Shown in pieces: positions 1 to 7,842 of a DNA stretch of 20,246 nt. The notes beneath the pieces were generated by a model that ran no database searches, was not told where the DNA came from, and saw only the letters and a program-made list of their open reading frames with translations. The first letter of the stretch is position 1; each line of letters starts with the position of its first letter. Source of the stretch: DATGJX01 sp035279385 (GTDB lineage Bacteria > Vulcanimicrobiota > Vulcanimicrobiia > Vulcanimicrobiales > Vulcanimicrobiaceae); assembly GCA_035279385.1 (NCBI GenBank), contig DATEHZ010000157.1:1-20246 (forward strand), in the 5' to 3' direction. The position numbers and the translations under genes are program-made.

Positions 1-593
1 CCGAAATCCGTGAGACGAACAACGGTCGACTCACGCTCTTCGCCGACTTTGAGCGAACGGATGAGGTCCGCGCGCTCGCCGCGGCGCTGTTCTTGTACGG
101 CGCGGCGATGCGATACGACCACGCGCTTGCGGCCTTCGTCGACGTCGAGGACTTTGAGGGGAACGGTGGACTTGACCAGCGTTTCGAGCGGCGTGCCCTT
201 CGCAACGCCCGTCTGCGAAGCCGGCAAGAATCCGCGGTATCCCGAGATATCCACAAGCAGACCGCCCTTGACCGGGGTCTTCACGACGCCCTCGACGGTC
301 GCGCCGTTGCTCTTCGCATCGACCAAACGCTGCCAGTTCGCTTGTGCGGCCTTGCGACGTTCGTCGGACGCGGCTTTTGCCGCAGCTTGCGCTTCGGGCG
401 CTTGTGCGTCCGGCGCTTGCGCGTCCGTCGCTTGTGCTTCTTGCACCTGCGGCTGTTCTTGCGCTTGCTGCTCTTGAACTTGCGGCTCTTGATGCTCTTG
501 CGCGTGCAATTCTGGTGCTTGGGGTTCCGGCGCTTGCGGCGCTTGCGGCGCTTCCAATTCGGGGTGCTCGTTCACTTGGTGCTCGTCGTTCAT
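1..593 (-). CDS. S1-domain RNA-binding protein, partial (3' end off window)
   Basis: The first 197 codons are visible, reading leftward from the ATG at 593; the frame stays open to the edge. Residues about 14-70 are a low-complexity stretch rich in Gln, Ala, Pro and Glu. A full S1 (OB-fold) RNA-binding domain follows at about 97-165. It contains VKGGLLVDISGYRGFLPAS, typical of the domains in ribosomal protein S1, and ends VVVSHRR. A second S1 domain begins at about 185 (ESTVVRLTDF) and is cut. Proteins of this type bind mRNA or ribosomes in the cytoplasm. With an unknown number of remaining domains, this could be ribosomal protein S1 (rpsA) or a shorter S1 regulator, so no symbol is given. 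It starts 30 bases after the Nramp-type gene on the same strand and is probably co-transcribed with it. No strong Shine-Dalgarno is visible. Confidence 0.88.
   Translation of the reverse strand, partial: MNDEHQVNEHPELEAPQAPQAPEPQAPELHAQEHQEPQVQEQQAQEQPQVQEAQATDAQAPDAQAPEAQAAAKAASDERRKAAQANWQRLVDAKSNGATVEGVVKTPVKGGLLVDISGYRGFLPASQTGVAKGTPLETLVKSTVPLKVLDVDEGRKRVVVSHRRAVQEQRRGERADLIRSLKVGEERESTVVRLTDF
384..554 (-). repeat. Low-complexity coding repeat (Gln/Ala/Pro/Glu)
   Basis: This part of the S1-domain gene encodes irregular repeats such as QAPQAPEPQAP and DAQAPDAQAPEAQ. On the plus strand it appears as iterated gcttgcgc/gcttgtgc words. It is an acidic, disordered N-terminal extension rather than a mobile or structural DNA repeat. 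Confidence 0.7.
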
Positions 594-623
594 GGCTGGG
601 GCGTGGGTCTTCGCCGCCGCCTC

Positions 624-1850
624 TCAAACCACTTGCCGGAGGTACAAGATTGCTGCGGCGCTCACGATGGCGAACACGATCCACCCGGCGACTCGCAGCC
701 AGAGAGGCGGACGGAACGCGCCCATCAGCTGCGTGCTGCCTGCAGCTAATAAAACGAAGAACAGCGTGATCGGCGTCGCCAGACCGCCCGCGATGGAGGC
801 GGCAAAGAGGAGCGGGATCGGCTGCACGCCCGCAAACGTGATACCCACCCCGATCGCAAGCGTCGCGATGACGACGGCATAGAAAAACGGCGCTTGCTGA
901 AACTTCGCGTCGATGCCTTTGCGCCAGTCGAACATCTCCGCGACGACGTACGCACTCGTTCCCGCAAGCACCGGCAGGGCGATGATGCTCGAGCCGAGCA
1001 GACCGATACCGAATACCGCGGACGCCCACCGGCCTGCCAGCGGTGCGAGCGCATTCGCTGCGTCCTGCGCGGTCTGCACTTGGTGATGCTGCAATCCGAG
1101 CGTCGCGCCCGTGGCAATGACGATGAACCAAAACACGAACCCGGCGATCACGGTGCCCAGCGCCGCATCCGCCTGCACGAGCCCCAGATGCATGAGTTTG
1201 GGGCGTTCTTCCGACATTTCGATGGTTTCCCAGACATACGCGTACGCGGTCAGCGTCGTGCCGAGCAGAGCGATCACTCCCGCGGTGAACGTGCGGTCGA
1301 ACGAGAAATGCGGAACGAACGTGTCGTAGAGCACCGCGCGCCATTGCGGATGCGCCATGAATGCCGCCGCGACGTACGAGAGAAACACGAGCGGGATGTA
1401 GATGAGAAATCGCCGGACGGCGTGATAGTTCGCGAACGTGAGCGTCGCGGCCGTAGCCGCCGCGAGCGGCACGATGAACCAGCGGTAATCGATGCCGGAA
1501 AGCAGCTGCAGCGCGGCGCCCCCGCCCTCTAAATCGGCCGCGAGCGTGAGCTGGTCGACGACGAAGACCGCAACGAGCACGACGAGCGCCACGATCCGGC
1601 CATACCGGTTTTTGAGGATCGTCTCGAGCCCTTCGCCGCAGACCGCGCCGACGCGCCCGCTGATCGCCTGCACCGCCGCAAGCATCGGAATGACCAGAAT
1701 CACGAGCCATCCGAGCGCGTAAACCGTGGTGCTGCCGATGACGGCGAGCGTTGCGACTGTTGTCGGATCGTTGTCCGACGCGCCGGAAATGATGCCCGGA
1801 CCCAGCAGCCGCCACCAGGGCTCGCGCGGTTTTTTCATGCTCTCCGACAT
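624..1850 (-). CDS. Nramp-family (SLC11-like) metal ion transporter, divergent clade
   Basis: A 408-residue protein with about 11 hydrophobic segments, as expected for the Nramp/MntH fold, which carries divalent metals with protons across the inner membrane. The N-terminus (LLGPGIISGASDNDPTTVAT) matches the TM1 region of the family, but the canonical metal-binding DPGN is replaced by DNDPTT. In TM6 the usual MPH metal-binding motif is missing; the aligned segment reads AYVWETIEMSEE. This combination is seen in a widespread bacterial subgroup annotated as Nramp-like divalent metal transporters, whose substrate cannot be assumed to be manganese or iron. The start at 1850 gives the full TM1 leader; Met5 (1838) is an alternative. 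It diverges from the MFS gene and precedes the S1-domain gene by 30 bases. Family call is firm; substrate is unknown. Confidence 0.9.
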   Translation of the reverse strand: MSESMKKPREPWWRLLGPGIISGASDNDPTTVATLAVIGSTTVYALGWLVILVIPMLAAVQAISGRVGAVCGEGLETILKNRYGRIVALVVLVAVFVVDQLTLAADLEGGGAALQLLSGIDYRWFIVPLAAATAATLTFANYHAVRRFLIYIPLVFLSYVAAAFMAHPQWRAVLYDTFVPHFSFDRTFTAGVIALLGTTLTAYAYVWETIEMSEERPKLMHLGLVQADAALGTVIAGFVFWFIVIATGATLGLQHHQVQTAQDAANALAPLAGRWASAVFGIGLLGSSIIALPVLAGTSAYVVAEMFDWRKGIDAKFQQAPFFYAVVIATLAIGVGITFAGVQPIPLLFAASIAGGLATPITLFFVLLAAGSTQLMGAFRPPLWLRVAGWIVFAIVSAAAILYLRQVV

Positions 1851-1905
1851 TACCCCGGATTGCCGGAGAACCGCAACTCAAGCTTTACGCCGCGCACGTA
1901 ACGAA

Positions 1906-1932
1906 TTTTGAACCGGCGACGATTTATATAAT
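1906..1932 (+). promoter_or_regulatory. Putative promoter of the MFS operon
   Basis: A perfect TATAAT sits at 1927-1932. TTTTGA lies at 1906-1911 with a 15-base spacer, a weak -35. The predicted transcript start, about 1939, falls just past the first possible ATG (1936), which favours translation from the ATG at 1957. Other divergent signals for the Nramp gene in the same gap are not convincing. Confidence 0.5.
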
Positions 1933-1956
1933 GGAATGAAAGCCACGGGATCGCTT

Positions 1957-3195
1957 ATGCGAGACCGCAATTTCCTGCTATTGTGGTCCGGTCAGTTCAT
2001 CAGTGATTTCGGCAGTCAACTCTCGATTTTTGCACTGCCGGTTGTTGCCATTTTAGTACTGCACGCTACCGCGCTGCAGGTCGCGACGCTGCAGAGCGTC
2101 GAGTTCGCAACGATCTCGGTCGTCGCGATCGTCGCCGGCGCGCTCGCCGACCGCCATCGCCGCCGCTACCTCATGATGGTCACGAACGCGGTGCGTCTGG
2201 TGACGATGCTGACGATCCCCATAGCATACGGCCTCGGGAAACTGACGATCGCGCAGCTGTTTATTTGCGGCATCATTGCGAGCGCGGCCTCGGTAATGTT
2301 TGACGTCGCATATCAGGCGCTGGTGCCTTCGCTTGTCGGCAGCGATCGCTTGGCCGACGGCAACGCGAAGCTCTCGATGAGCGGCTCGGTCGCCGAGGCT
2401 GTAGGGCAGTCGACCGGCGGAGCGCTCGTGCAGATGCTCGGCGCGCCGTTTGCGATGCTCGCGGACGCGCTCACGTTCGTGGTGTCGCTCACGACGCTGT
2501 GGCGCATGCGGCACGACGAACCCAAGCACGCCCCGGATGAGAGCCCCGAGGGGCGGCAAGAACACGTGCTGCGCGGCTTCGCACACGAGACGCTCGCCGG
2601 TTTCCGCGAAGTATGGGAGAAGCCCGCACTGCGCATGGTCGCAATGATGACCGCGACAAATTATCTGGGCGGCTCGATCGTTACCGCGGTCTTTCCGCTG
2701 CTCGTGTATCGCCAATTGCATTTGCCGCCGGAGGCGCTGGGCATCGTGATGGGCGTTGCGAACGTGGGGATGGTCGGCGCGTTCAGCGCGAAACCGCTGC
2801 AGAAACTCTTCGGCGAGCGCGGTACCATGGGCAGTGCGGTGCTGATCTCCGGCATCGGAAAATTGCTGTACGTCGCGGCGAATCTTTCGCCGCTCGGCGC
2901 GGTCCTGTTCGGCCGCTTACTCATTACCTTCGCCGGTCCGATGTATGACGTGACGCAAAGCACGTACCGCGTCGCATTTATTCCGGAACCGTTGATGGGC
3001 CGCGTTGCCGCGGCGTTTCGGGCTTTGACGTGGGCCACGTTACCAGTCGGCTCGTTGCTCGGCGGGGTTTTCGCGACGACGTACGGCGTGCCGCACACGA
3101 TCGTGATCGGCAGCACCATTTCGTTCTGCGCGATTCTGTGGCTCGGCACGCGGGTACAAGCGCGGCATGAAAATCGCCTGGCAGGTGCTGCGTGA
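1957..3195 (+). CDS. MFS transporter, EntS/MFS_3-like exporter
   Basis: A major facilitator superfamily protein of about 412 residues with roughly 12 hydrophobic segments, probably a proton-driven exporter of drugs, siderophores or other small molecules. The start RNFLLLWSGQFISDFGSQLS is typical of the MFS_3/enterobactin-exporter-like group. The loop ALADRHRRRYLMM corresponds to the cytoplasmic motif A (G-x-x-x-D-R-x-x-R-R). The frame also allows an ATG at 1936, giving seven more residues. The ATG at 1957 is preferred because the TATAAT box ends at 1932 and would place the transcript start after 1936, and because a weak GGGA lies seven bases upstream of 1957. The 3' end overlaps the YihY gene by 29 bases, so this is the first gene of a MFS-YihY-HerA-IspH run. 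Substrate cannot be read from the sequence. Confidence 0.88.
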   Translation: MRDRNFLLLWSGQFISDFGSQLSIFALPVVAILVLHATALQVATLQSVEFATISVVAIVAGALADRHRRRYLMMVTNAVRLVTMLTIPIAYGLGKLTIAQLFICGIIASAASVMFDVAYQALVPSLVGSDRLADGNAKLSMSGSVAEAVGQSTGGALVQMLGAPFAMLADALTFVVSLTTLWRMRHDEPKHAPDESPEGRQEHVLRGFAHETLAGFREVWEKPALRMVAMMTATNYLGGSIVTAVFPLLVYRQLHLPPEALGIVMGVANVGMVGAFSAKPLQKLFGERGTMGSAVLISGIGKLLYVAANLSPLGAVLFGRLLITFAGPMYDVTQSTYRVAFIPEPLMGRVAAAFRALTWATLPVGSLLGGVFATTYGVPHTIVIGSTISFCAILWLGTRVQARHENRLAGAA

Positions 3196-4069
3196 TGCGT
3201 ACTCGGGATGGCAGTGCCATCAGGATGGGCGTCTAGCCGCAGCGCTCGCGTACTACGCGGTATTTTCACTCGCGCCGCTTTTGCTCATCGTGATCGCGCT
3301 GCTCGGCTTATTCCTGGGTCCGCACAACGCGCAAACGCAAGTCCAAGGGCAGCTGCACCAAGTCGTCGGCCCGAACGGCACGCAGATGATCGGCGCGCTA
3401 ATCGCCGGCGCGAATCATCGAGCCAGCGGAACGATCGCGCTGATCGTCGGCGGCACCCTGATGCTCTTTTCTGCAATCGGCATGTTCCTCGCGCTGCAGA
3501 ACGCACTCGACGAAGTCTTCGAAGTACGTCAGGACAGCAAAGGCGGCTTCATGCAGCTCGTCGTGCTGCGGCTGCACGCGCTTCTCGTGATCGCGGCCCT
3601 TGCAGTTATCGCGATCGTCGCACTCGCGCTTGTGAACGTGATCGGCGGTGTGATGCAGACGGCGCTCGGGGCCAATTTCTCCGGGCCGTTGCTGATCGTG
3701 GGCACCGGCATCATCAACGTGGTCGCGATGACGGTCTTCCTTGCGGTGGTCTACCGCGTGCTGCCCCAACGCTCCATCGAGTGGCGCAGCGCGTTCACGG
3801 GGGCACTGGTGACCGCGGTCATCTTGATCGCCGGCGAAGCCGCGCTCTCGATGTACTTCACGAGATTCCACCCGGCGACGCCGTACGGGGCGGCCGGCGG
3901 CATCATCATCCTCCTCCTTTGGGTCTACTACTCGGCGCAGCTGATGCTCTTCGGCGCGGAGATCACCCGGGCCAACGAGGAACGGCTGCGGCCCCCCCAG
4001 GCCGCCGTGGGCAGCCGGCGCGGGGAAGTTTCCGAAGATCTTCAAAGAACGTTCCCAGCCTCCCGGTAG
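3167..4069 (+). CDS. YihY/BrkB family inner-membrane protein
   Basis: A 300-residue protein with six hydrophobic segments and the hallmarks of the YihY/virulence-factor BrkB family: an N-terminal RLAAALAYYAVFSLAPLLLI, a central FLALQNALDEVFEV and a C-terminal PYGAAGGIIILLLWVYYSAQ followed by LFGAEIT. The family was once called RNase BN by mistake; its real function is unresolved, with proposals in envelope integrity or transport. The ATG at 3167 lies inside the end of the MFS gene (29-base overlap), suggesting translational coupling. The HerA-like gene begins nine bases after its stop. The last 25 or so residues are polar and cytoplasmic. Confidence 0.92.
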   Translation: MKIAWQVLRDAYSGWQCHQDGRLAAALAYYAVFSLAPLLLIVIALLGLFLGPHNAQTQVQGQLHQVVGPNGTQMIGALIAGANHRASGTIALIVGGTLMLFSAIGMFLALQNALDEVFEVRQDSKGGFMQLVVLRLHALLVIAALAVIAIVALALVNVIGGVMQTALGANFSGPLLIVGTGIINVVAMTVFLAVVYRVLPQRSIEWRSAFTGALVTAVILIAGEAALSMYFTRFHPATPYGAAGGIIILLLWVYYSAQLMLFGAEITRANEERLRPPQAAVGSRRGEVSEDLQRTFPASR

Positions 4070-4078
4070 GCTGAGAAC

Positions 4079-5671
4079 ATGATTGAAAGCCGCTCGAACG
4101 CCATGCCCACGGCTGTGCTTGGCACGGTCATTGCCGTCACAGGGTCGCAGATGCGCGTCCGGTTATCGGACGAGCCGGGCGCCGACGAGCGCAACGCCAG
4201 GGCCGCGCGCATCGGCGGCCTGGTCAAGGTCGCCGAGGGCGAGAGCGAGATTATTGGACGGGTAAGCTCCTCGCAATTGGAAGAGATCACCGGCCGCGAC
4301 GTGCTGGTCGTCGATTTGGTCGGCGAGATTGCGGGCGGCAGATTCCATCGCGGCGTGTCGCGCCATCCCGTGTCGAACGCGGCCGCGTATGCGACCACCG
4401 AAGACGATCTGCGCGTCATCTACAATCAGCCGTCGTTGCGCGATTTGCGTATCGGCGCGGTGTACGACGATCCGGATCAGCCGGCGTTCGTGCAGATCGA
4501 CGATTTACTCGGAAAGCATTTCGCGGTCGTCGGTTCGACCGGATCGGGCAAATCGTGCACCGTCGCCCTCATTCTCGATTCGATTCTGAACGCTCATCCG
4601 AACGCGCACGTGCTGATGCTCGATCCGCACAACGAGTACGCGACCGCGTTCGGCGATAAAGCCGAACTGTTGAACGTCGATAATCTTCAGTTGCCGCTCT
4701 GGATGCTCGACTCCGAAGAGGCAGTGCGCGTGCTCGTCGTGGGCGGCTCGTCCGCCGAGCGCGAAACGCAGGCGATGATCTTGCGCGATACCATCGCGCG
4801 GGCGCGCCGCCACTATGCAACCGACACCTCCGGCGGGGGTTCCATCACCGTCGATACGCCCGTTCCATACCGCGTTGCCGATCTGATCCGGTTTTTGAAC
4901 GAATCGATGGGGCGTCTGGACAAACCGGACACGTCGCTGCCCTACCTGCGCCTGCGTACGCGCATTGAATCGCTGCGTGCCGACAAGCGCTACGGTTTCA
5001 TGTTCTCCGAAGGGCTCGACGTTCCGGACACTCTTGCGGACGTGCTGGGACGGCTCATGCGCATTCCCGTGAACGGCAAGCCGATCGCGATTATGGATCT
5101 TTCCGGCATGCCTTCCGAGGTAACCGACGTCGTCGTCTCGCTCTGCTGCCGCCTGATCTTCGATTTTGCGCTCTGGTCGAAACGCGAATCCATGCCGCCG
5201 ATGCTCATCGTCTGCGAGGAAGCGCAGCGGTACGTTCCCGCGCTGCAAGAGAGCGGATTCGATGCAACGCAGCGCGTGATTACGCGCATCGCGAAAGAAG
5301 GACGCAAGTACGGGCTCTCGCTCGCGCTCCTCTCGCAGCGCCCCTCGGAACTTTCGCCCGACGCGCTCTCCCAATGCGGAACGATTTTCGCGCTGCGTAT
5401 GGGCAGCGAGGTCGATCAGCAATTTGTTGCGCGCGCGGTGCCGGACGCCGCGCAGGCGATGCTCGCGGCGCTGCCGAGCATGCCTACGCAGCAAGCCCTG
5501 GTTTCCGGCGAAGGCGTGCGGCTGCCGGTCCGCATTCGCATGGACGAACTGCCGGCGGAACGCCGCCCGCAGAGCTCGGGCGCGGCGTTTTCGAGCGAAT
5601 GGCAGGAAGACCGGTCGAGCGACGTGCTCCGCGAGCAGGGCATCCGCCGCTGGAGATTGCAGGCGCGCTAG
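4079..5671 (+). CDS. HerA-like hexameric ATPase (DUF87)
   Basis: A 530-residue P-loop ATPase of the HerA/FtsK superfamily. An N-terminal beta-barrel (HAS-barrel-like, about residues 8-95) is followed by the RecA-type core: Walker A GSTGSGKS at about 152-159, then LDPHNEYATAF at about 181-191, Walker B MLIVCEEAQRYVP at about 375-387, and the sensor/arginine region RIAKEGRKYGLSLALLSQRP at about 403-421. HerA ATPases form DNA-translocating rings and, with the nuclease NurA, resect DNA ends. No NurA or other nuclease lies nearby, so this is an orphan in its locus. The N-terminal barrel and core match bacterial HerA-like proteins of about 500-600 residues. Met9 (4103) is an alternative start. It sits nine bases behind the YihY gene and 26 before IspH, pointing to one transcript. 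Confidence 0.9.
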   Translation: MIESRSNAMPTAVLGTVIAVTGSQMRVRLSDEPGADERNARAARIGGLVKVAEGESEIIGRVSSSQLEEITGRDVLVVDLVGEIAGGRFHRGVSRHPVSNAAAYATTEDDLRVIYNQPSLRDLRIGAVYDDPDQPAFVQIDDLLGKHFAVVGSTGSGKSCTVALILDSILNAHPNAHVLMLDPHNEYATAFGDKAELLNVDNLQLPLWMLDSEEAVRVLVVGGSSAERETQAMILRDTIARARRHYATDTSGGGSITVDTPVPYRVADLIRFLNESMGRLDKPDTSLPYLRLRTRIESLRADKRYGFMFSEGLDVPDTLADVLGRLMRIPVNGKPIAIMDLSGMPSEVTDVVVSLCCRLIFDFALWSKRESMPPMLIVCEEAQRYVPALQESGFDATQRVITRIAKEGRKYGLSLALLSQRPSELSPDALSQCGTIFALRMGSEVDQQFVARAVPDAAQAMLAALPSMPTQQALVSGEGVRLPVRIRMDELPAERRPQSSGAAFSSEWQEDRSSDVLREQGIRRWRLQAR

Positions 5672-5697
5672 ACGTCGGGCGACGAACACGCTCGTCC

Positions 5698-6633
5698 GTG
5701 AGCACCAAAAATATGCTTCTGGCGAATCCGCGCGGATTTTGCGCCGGCGTGGATCGCGCCATCGCCGTGGTCGATCAGTTGCTCGACCAGCACGGCGGCC
5801 CGGTTTACGTGCGTAAGGAGATCGTTCACAACCGGCAGGTCGTGGAGCGTCTTCGCGCGCGCGGCGCGGTGTTCGTCGAGGAAGTCGACGAGGCGCCCGA
5901 GGGAGCGATTCTGGTCTTCAGCGCGCACGGCATCTCGCCCGAAGTGCGGCGCAAAGCGGCGCAGCGAAAGCTGCGCGTCGTGGACGCGACCTGCCCGCTC
6001 GTTTCCAAAGTGCATTACGAAGCGACGAAGTTCGCCAAGGCCGGGCTGCACGTGCTGCTCATCGGTCATGCCGATCACGACGAAGTGATCGGTACGATGG
6101 GCGAGATTCCGGACCAGATCACGCTGGTCGAAGATGTGGAAGCGGTCGATCGCGTCACGGTTCCCGACCCCGATCGCGTCGCGGTTATTACGCAGACGAC
6201 GCTGAGCGTGGACGAAACGCGGGATATCATGGACGCGGTGCGGCGCAAATTCCCGAACGTGCGAACGCCTGCGCGCGACGATATTTGCTACGCCACGCAG
6301 AACCGGCAAGACGCCGTTCGCGATTTGGCAAGCGGATGCGACGTGATGATCGTCGTCGGCTCGCACAACAGTTCCAATTCGCTGCGGCTGCGCGAACTCG
6401 CGGAGCAACTCGGCGCGAGCGCGTACTTGGTGGACGATCCCGATCAGGTGCAGCGCGAGTGGGTGGAGAAGGCCGGGCGCGTCGGCGTGACGGCAGGCGC
6501 ATCGTCGCCGGAGGATCTCACGCAAGCAATCGTCGCGCGGCTTCGTGAATTCGGCACGTTCGCCATCGAGGAATTCGGCGTACCCGAGCCCGAGATTATC
6601 TTCACGATGCCGCGGGAAATTTCGCTGCTCTAG
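5698..6633 (+). CDS. ispH: 4-hydroxy-3-methylbut-2-enyl diphosphate reductase (IspH/LytB)
   Basis: The last enzyme of the MEP pathway, reducing HMBPP to IPP and DMAPP with a 4Fe-4S cluster in the cytoplasm. From the GTG at 5698 the protein has 311 residues, close to the family norm of about 310-320. The three cluster cysteines are present: FCAGVD (Cys15), DATCPL (Cys99) and DDICYAT (Cys197). The catalytic Glu lies in GHADHDEVIGTMG, and the substrate-binding motifs SSNS and TAGAS are also present. The alternative start ATG at 5713 gives MLLANPRGFC, equally compatible with homologues; neither start has a clear Shine-Dalgarno. It is fourth in the run behind the HerA-like gene (26-base gap). Presence of IspH shows isoprenoids are made by the MEP rather than the mevalonate route. 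Confidence 0.97.
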   Translation: MSTKNMLLANPRGFCAGVDRAIAVVDQLLDQHGGPVYVRKEIVHNRQVVERLRARGAVFVEEVDEAPEGAILVFSAHGISPEVRRKAAQRKLRVVDATCPLVSKVHYEATKFAKAGLHVLLIGHADHDEVIGTMGEIPDQITLVEDVEAVDRVTVPDPDRVAVITQTTLSVDETRDIMDAVRRKFPNVRTPARDDICYATQNRQDAVRDLASGCDVMIVVGSHNSSNSLRLRELAEQLGASAYLVDDPDQVQREWVEKAGRVGVTAGASSPEDLTQAIVARLREFGTFAIEEFGVPEPEIIFTMPREISLL

Positions 6634-6668
6634 GCGGCAGGGCGCAGCAGCTCGGGAACAAGGTGCGC

Positions 6669-6829
6669 ATGAAGGCGATCGTTTTTCACGGCATCGGCGA
6701 CATTCGTTGCAGTTCGGCGACGCAATCGATGCTTACAAAGCCTTCGACAAACACGAACAGGGCTGGCTCAAAGTCGAACTGGTGCCTTCGAAAGCCCCCA
6801 AACCCGCAGAGAAGGGCGTTTTGGTTTAG
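6669..6829 (+). pseudogene. Zinc alcohol dehydrogenase remnant with internal deletion
   Basis: From the ATG at 6669, preceded by AAGG, the sequence reads MKAIVFHGIGDIR, the stereotyped N-terminus of the zinc-dependent alcohol/formaldehyde dehydrogenase family. Immediately afterwards, in another frame (about 6707-6829), it reads DAYKAFDKHEQGWLKVELVP, the stereotyped C-terminus of the same family, followed by a short tail and TAG. The intervening 330 or so residues of a normal enzyme of about 390, including the zinc and NAD sites, are missing, and the joint (about 6705-6712) shifts the frame. It cannot encode an active enzyme. The TAG overlaps the convergent stop of the GH18 gene by four bases. 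An assembly error is the main alternative to a genuine deletion. Confidence 0.8.
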
Positions 6830-7791
6830 AGCGCGTTCGCGATCGCGTTCACGTACGTGCCGGGCTGCACGCCCGCGTAGGCGCCGTCGTGATTGAGGCT
6901 CCAAATCATCACGCCGCGGTACCCGCTCGCTTTCGCCCATGCCGTGAGCGTAGCGGCGTCCGAGGGCGTGATGACGCGGCCGTCATCGGCTTTGCCGACG
7001 AGCAGTCCCATGACGATTTTGTTTTTCGGAAAGATTGCTGCGAATGAGGTCATCGCGTCTTCGTAGCAACTGTCGGCCGCCGTCGCCGACCACAAGCACG
7101 CCGGGTGATCCGGCGGCATCCACGTGAATGCGTTGTAGTCCATGACGTTCACCCAATCGATCGACGCACCGGCTTGCTGCAGAATCGCGACGTCTTCGCC
7201 GTCGTAATTTCCCGGAACGAACGGCGCGTAGGCGCCGGACTGGAACGCGTCGTACGTGATGACGATATTCGGAAACGCGCTGCGGGTTGCGTTGATAACG
7301 TTGACGAGCTGCGCCTGCCCGTCCCAGGGAACCTGCTCGTCGTCGAAGTCCACACCGTCGTAGTAACCGGAATGCGCGGCGAAATATGCGCCGAGATTCG
7401 CCGTAAACGCTGCGTCGTCGGAAATGTTGAACGGGCTTGCGCCGCCGCCGAACGAGAGCAGCACTTTTCCGCCGTTCGCGTGAATCGCGGCGATGCCGGG
7501 CACGAGCGAATTCGTGTTTTGCGGATCGGCGATGGCGTTGCTCGTCGGCACGCTGAATGCGACGTCGACGGTGTTTACGGATTTGGGCACCGTCGATAAA
7601 TCGGAGAACGGTCCGCCGCTCGTGTCGCTCCACGATTGCCAGAACCCGACGAACGGCGTTGAGGGCGAAGACGCCGGCGCAGGCGTCGGCACCGGCGGCA
7701 ACCCCGCGGCTGGGCCGGACGTCGAACCGCCGCCGCCGCAAGCCGCGAGCAGTGAGACGAGGACGAAGGCGAATGCCGAACGGGACGTCAT
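6826..7791 (-). CDS. GH18 (chitinase-like) glycoside hydrolase lipoprotein
   Basis: A 321-residue predicted lipoprotein. The N-terminus has a hydrophobic stretch and lipobox LLAAC with the lipidated Cys at 18, followed by a Gly/Pro/Ser-rich linker to about residue 45. The rest is a glycosyl hydrolase family 18 TIM barrel: the SxGG-type strand LLSFGGG at about 111-117, and the catalytic DxxDxDxE motif as DGVDFDDE at 145-152 with acid Glu152. VMDYN (about 216-220) carries the Met-Asp-Tyr of strand beta6, and a C-terminal MIWSLNHD supplies the conserved Trp. GH18 enzymes cleave beta-1,4-linked GlcNAc in chitin or related glycans with substrate assistance. All key residues are present, so activity is plausible; the substrate is inference. 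Its stop overlaps the dehydrogenase remnant on the other strand. A terminator lies between it and the upstream DUF2231 gene, so it probably has its own promoter, which I could not define. Confidence 0.9.
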   Translation of the reverse strand: MTSRSAFAFVLVSLLAACGGGGSTSGPAAGLPPVPTPAPASSPSTPFVGFWQSWSDTSGGPFSDLSTVPKSVNTVDVAFSVPTSNAIADPQNTNSLVPGIAAIHANGGKVLLSFGGGASPFNISDDAAFTANLGAYFAAHSGYYDGVDFDDEQVPWDGQAQLVNVINATRSAFPNIVITYDAFQSGAYAPFVPGNYDGEDVAILQQAGASIDWVNVMDYNAFTWMPPDHPACLWSATAADSCYEDAMTSFAAIFPKNKIVMGLLVGKADDGRVITPSDAATLTAWAKASGYRGVMIWSLNHDGAYAGVQPGTYVNAIANAL

Positions 7792-7806
7792 ATCCCGTGT
7801 TTCGGC

Positions 7807-7837
7807 AAAAAGAGCGGCGCTTTTCGCGCCGCTCTTT
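7807..7837 (-). terminator. Rho-independent terminator of the DUF2231 gene
   Basis: Perfect 12-base arms at 7809-7820 and 7826-7837 (AAAGAGCGGCGC and its complement) flank a 5-base loop. Read on the minus strand, the hairpin is followed by a run of five T. It lies five bases after the DUF2231 stop and just before the GH18 start. Confidence 0.9.
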
Positions 7838-7842
7838 CGTGC

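Noticed and set aside
31..1881. Minus-strand frame of 616 codons across the Nramp and S1 genes
   Set aside because: Arg/Ala-rich out-of-frame reading; both genes have better frames with recognised domains.
4505..5689. Minus-strand open frame of 394 codons opposite the HerA-like gene
   Set aside because: Low-complexity Arg/His-rich translation; the plus-strand frame has Walker motifs and is clearly the gene.
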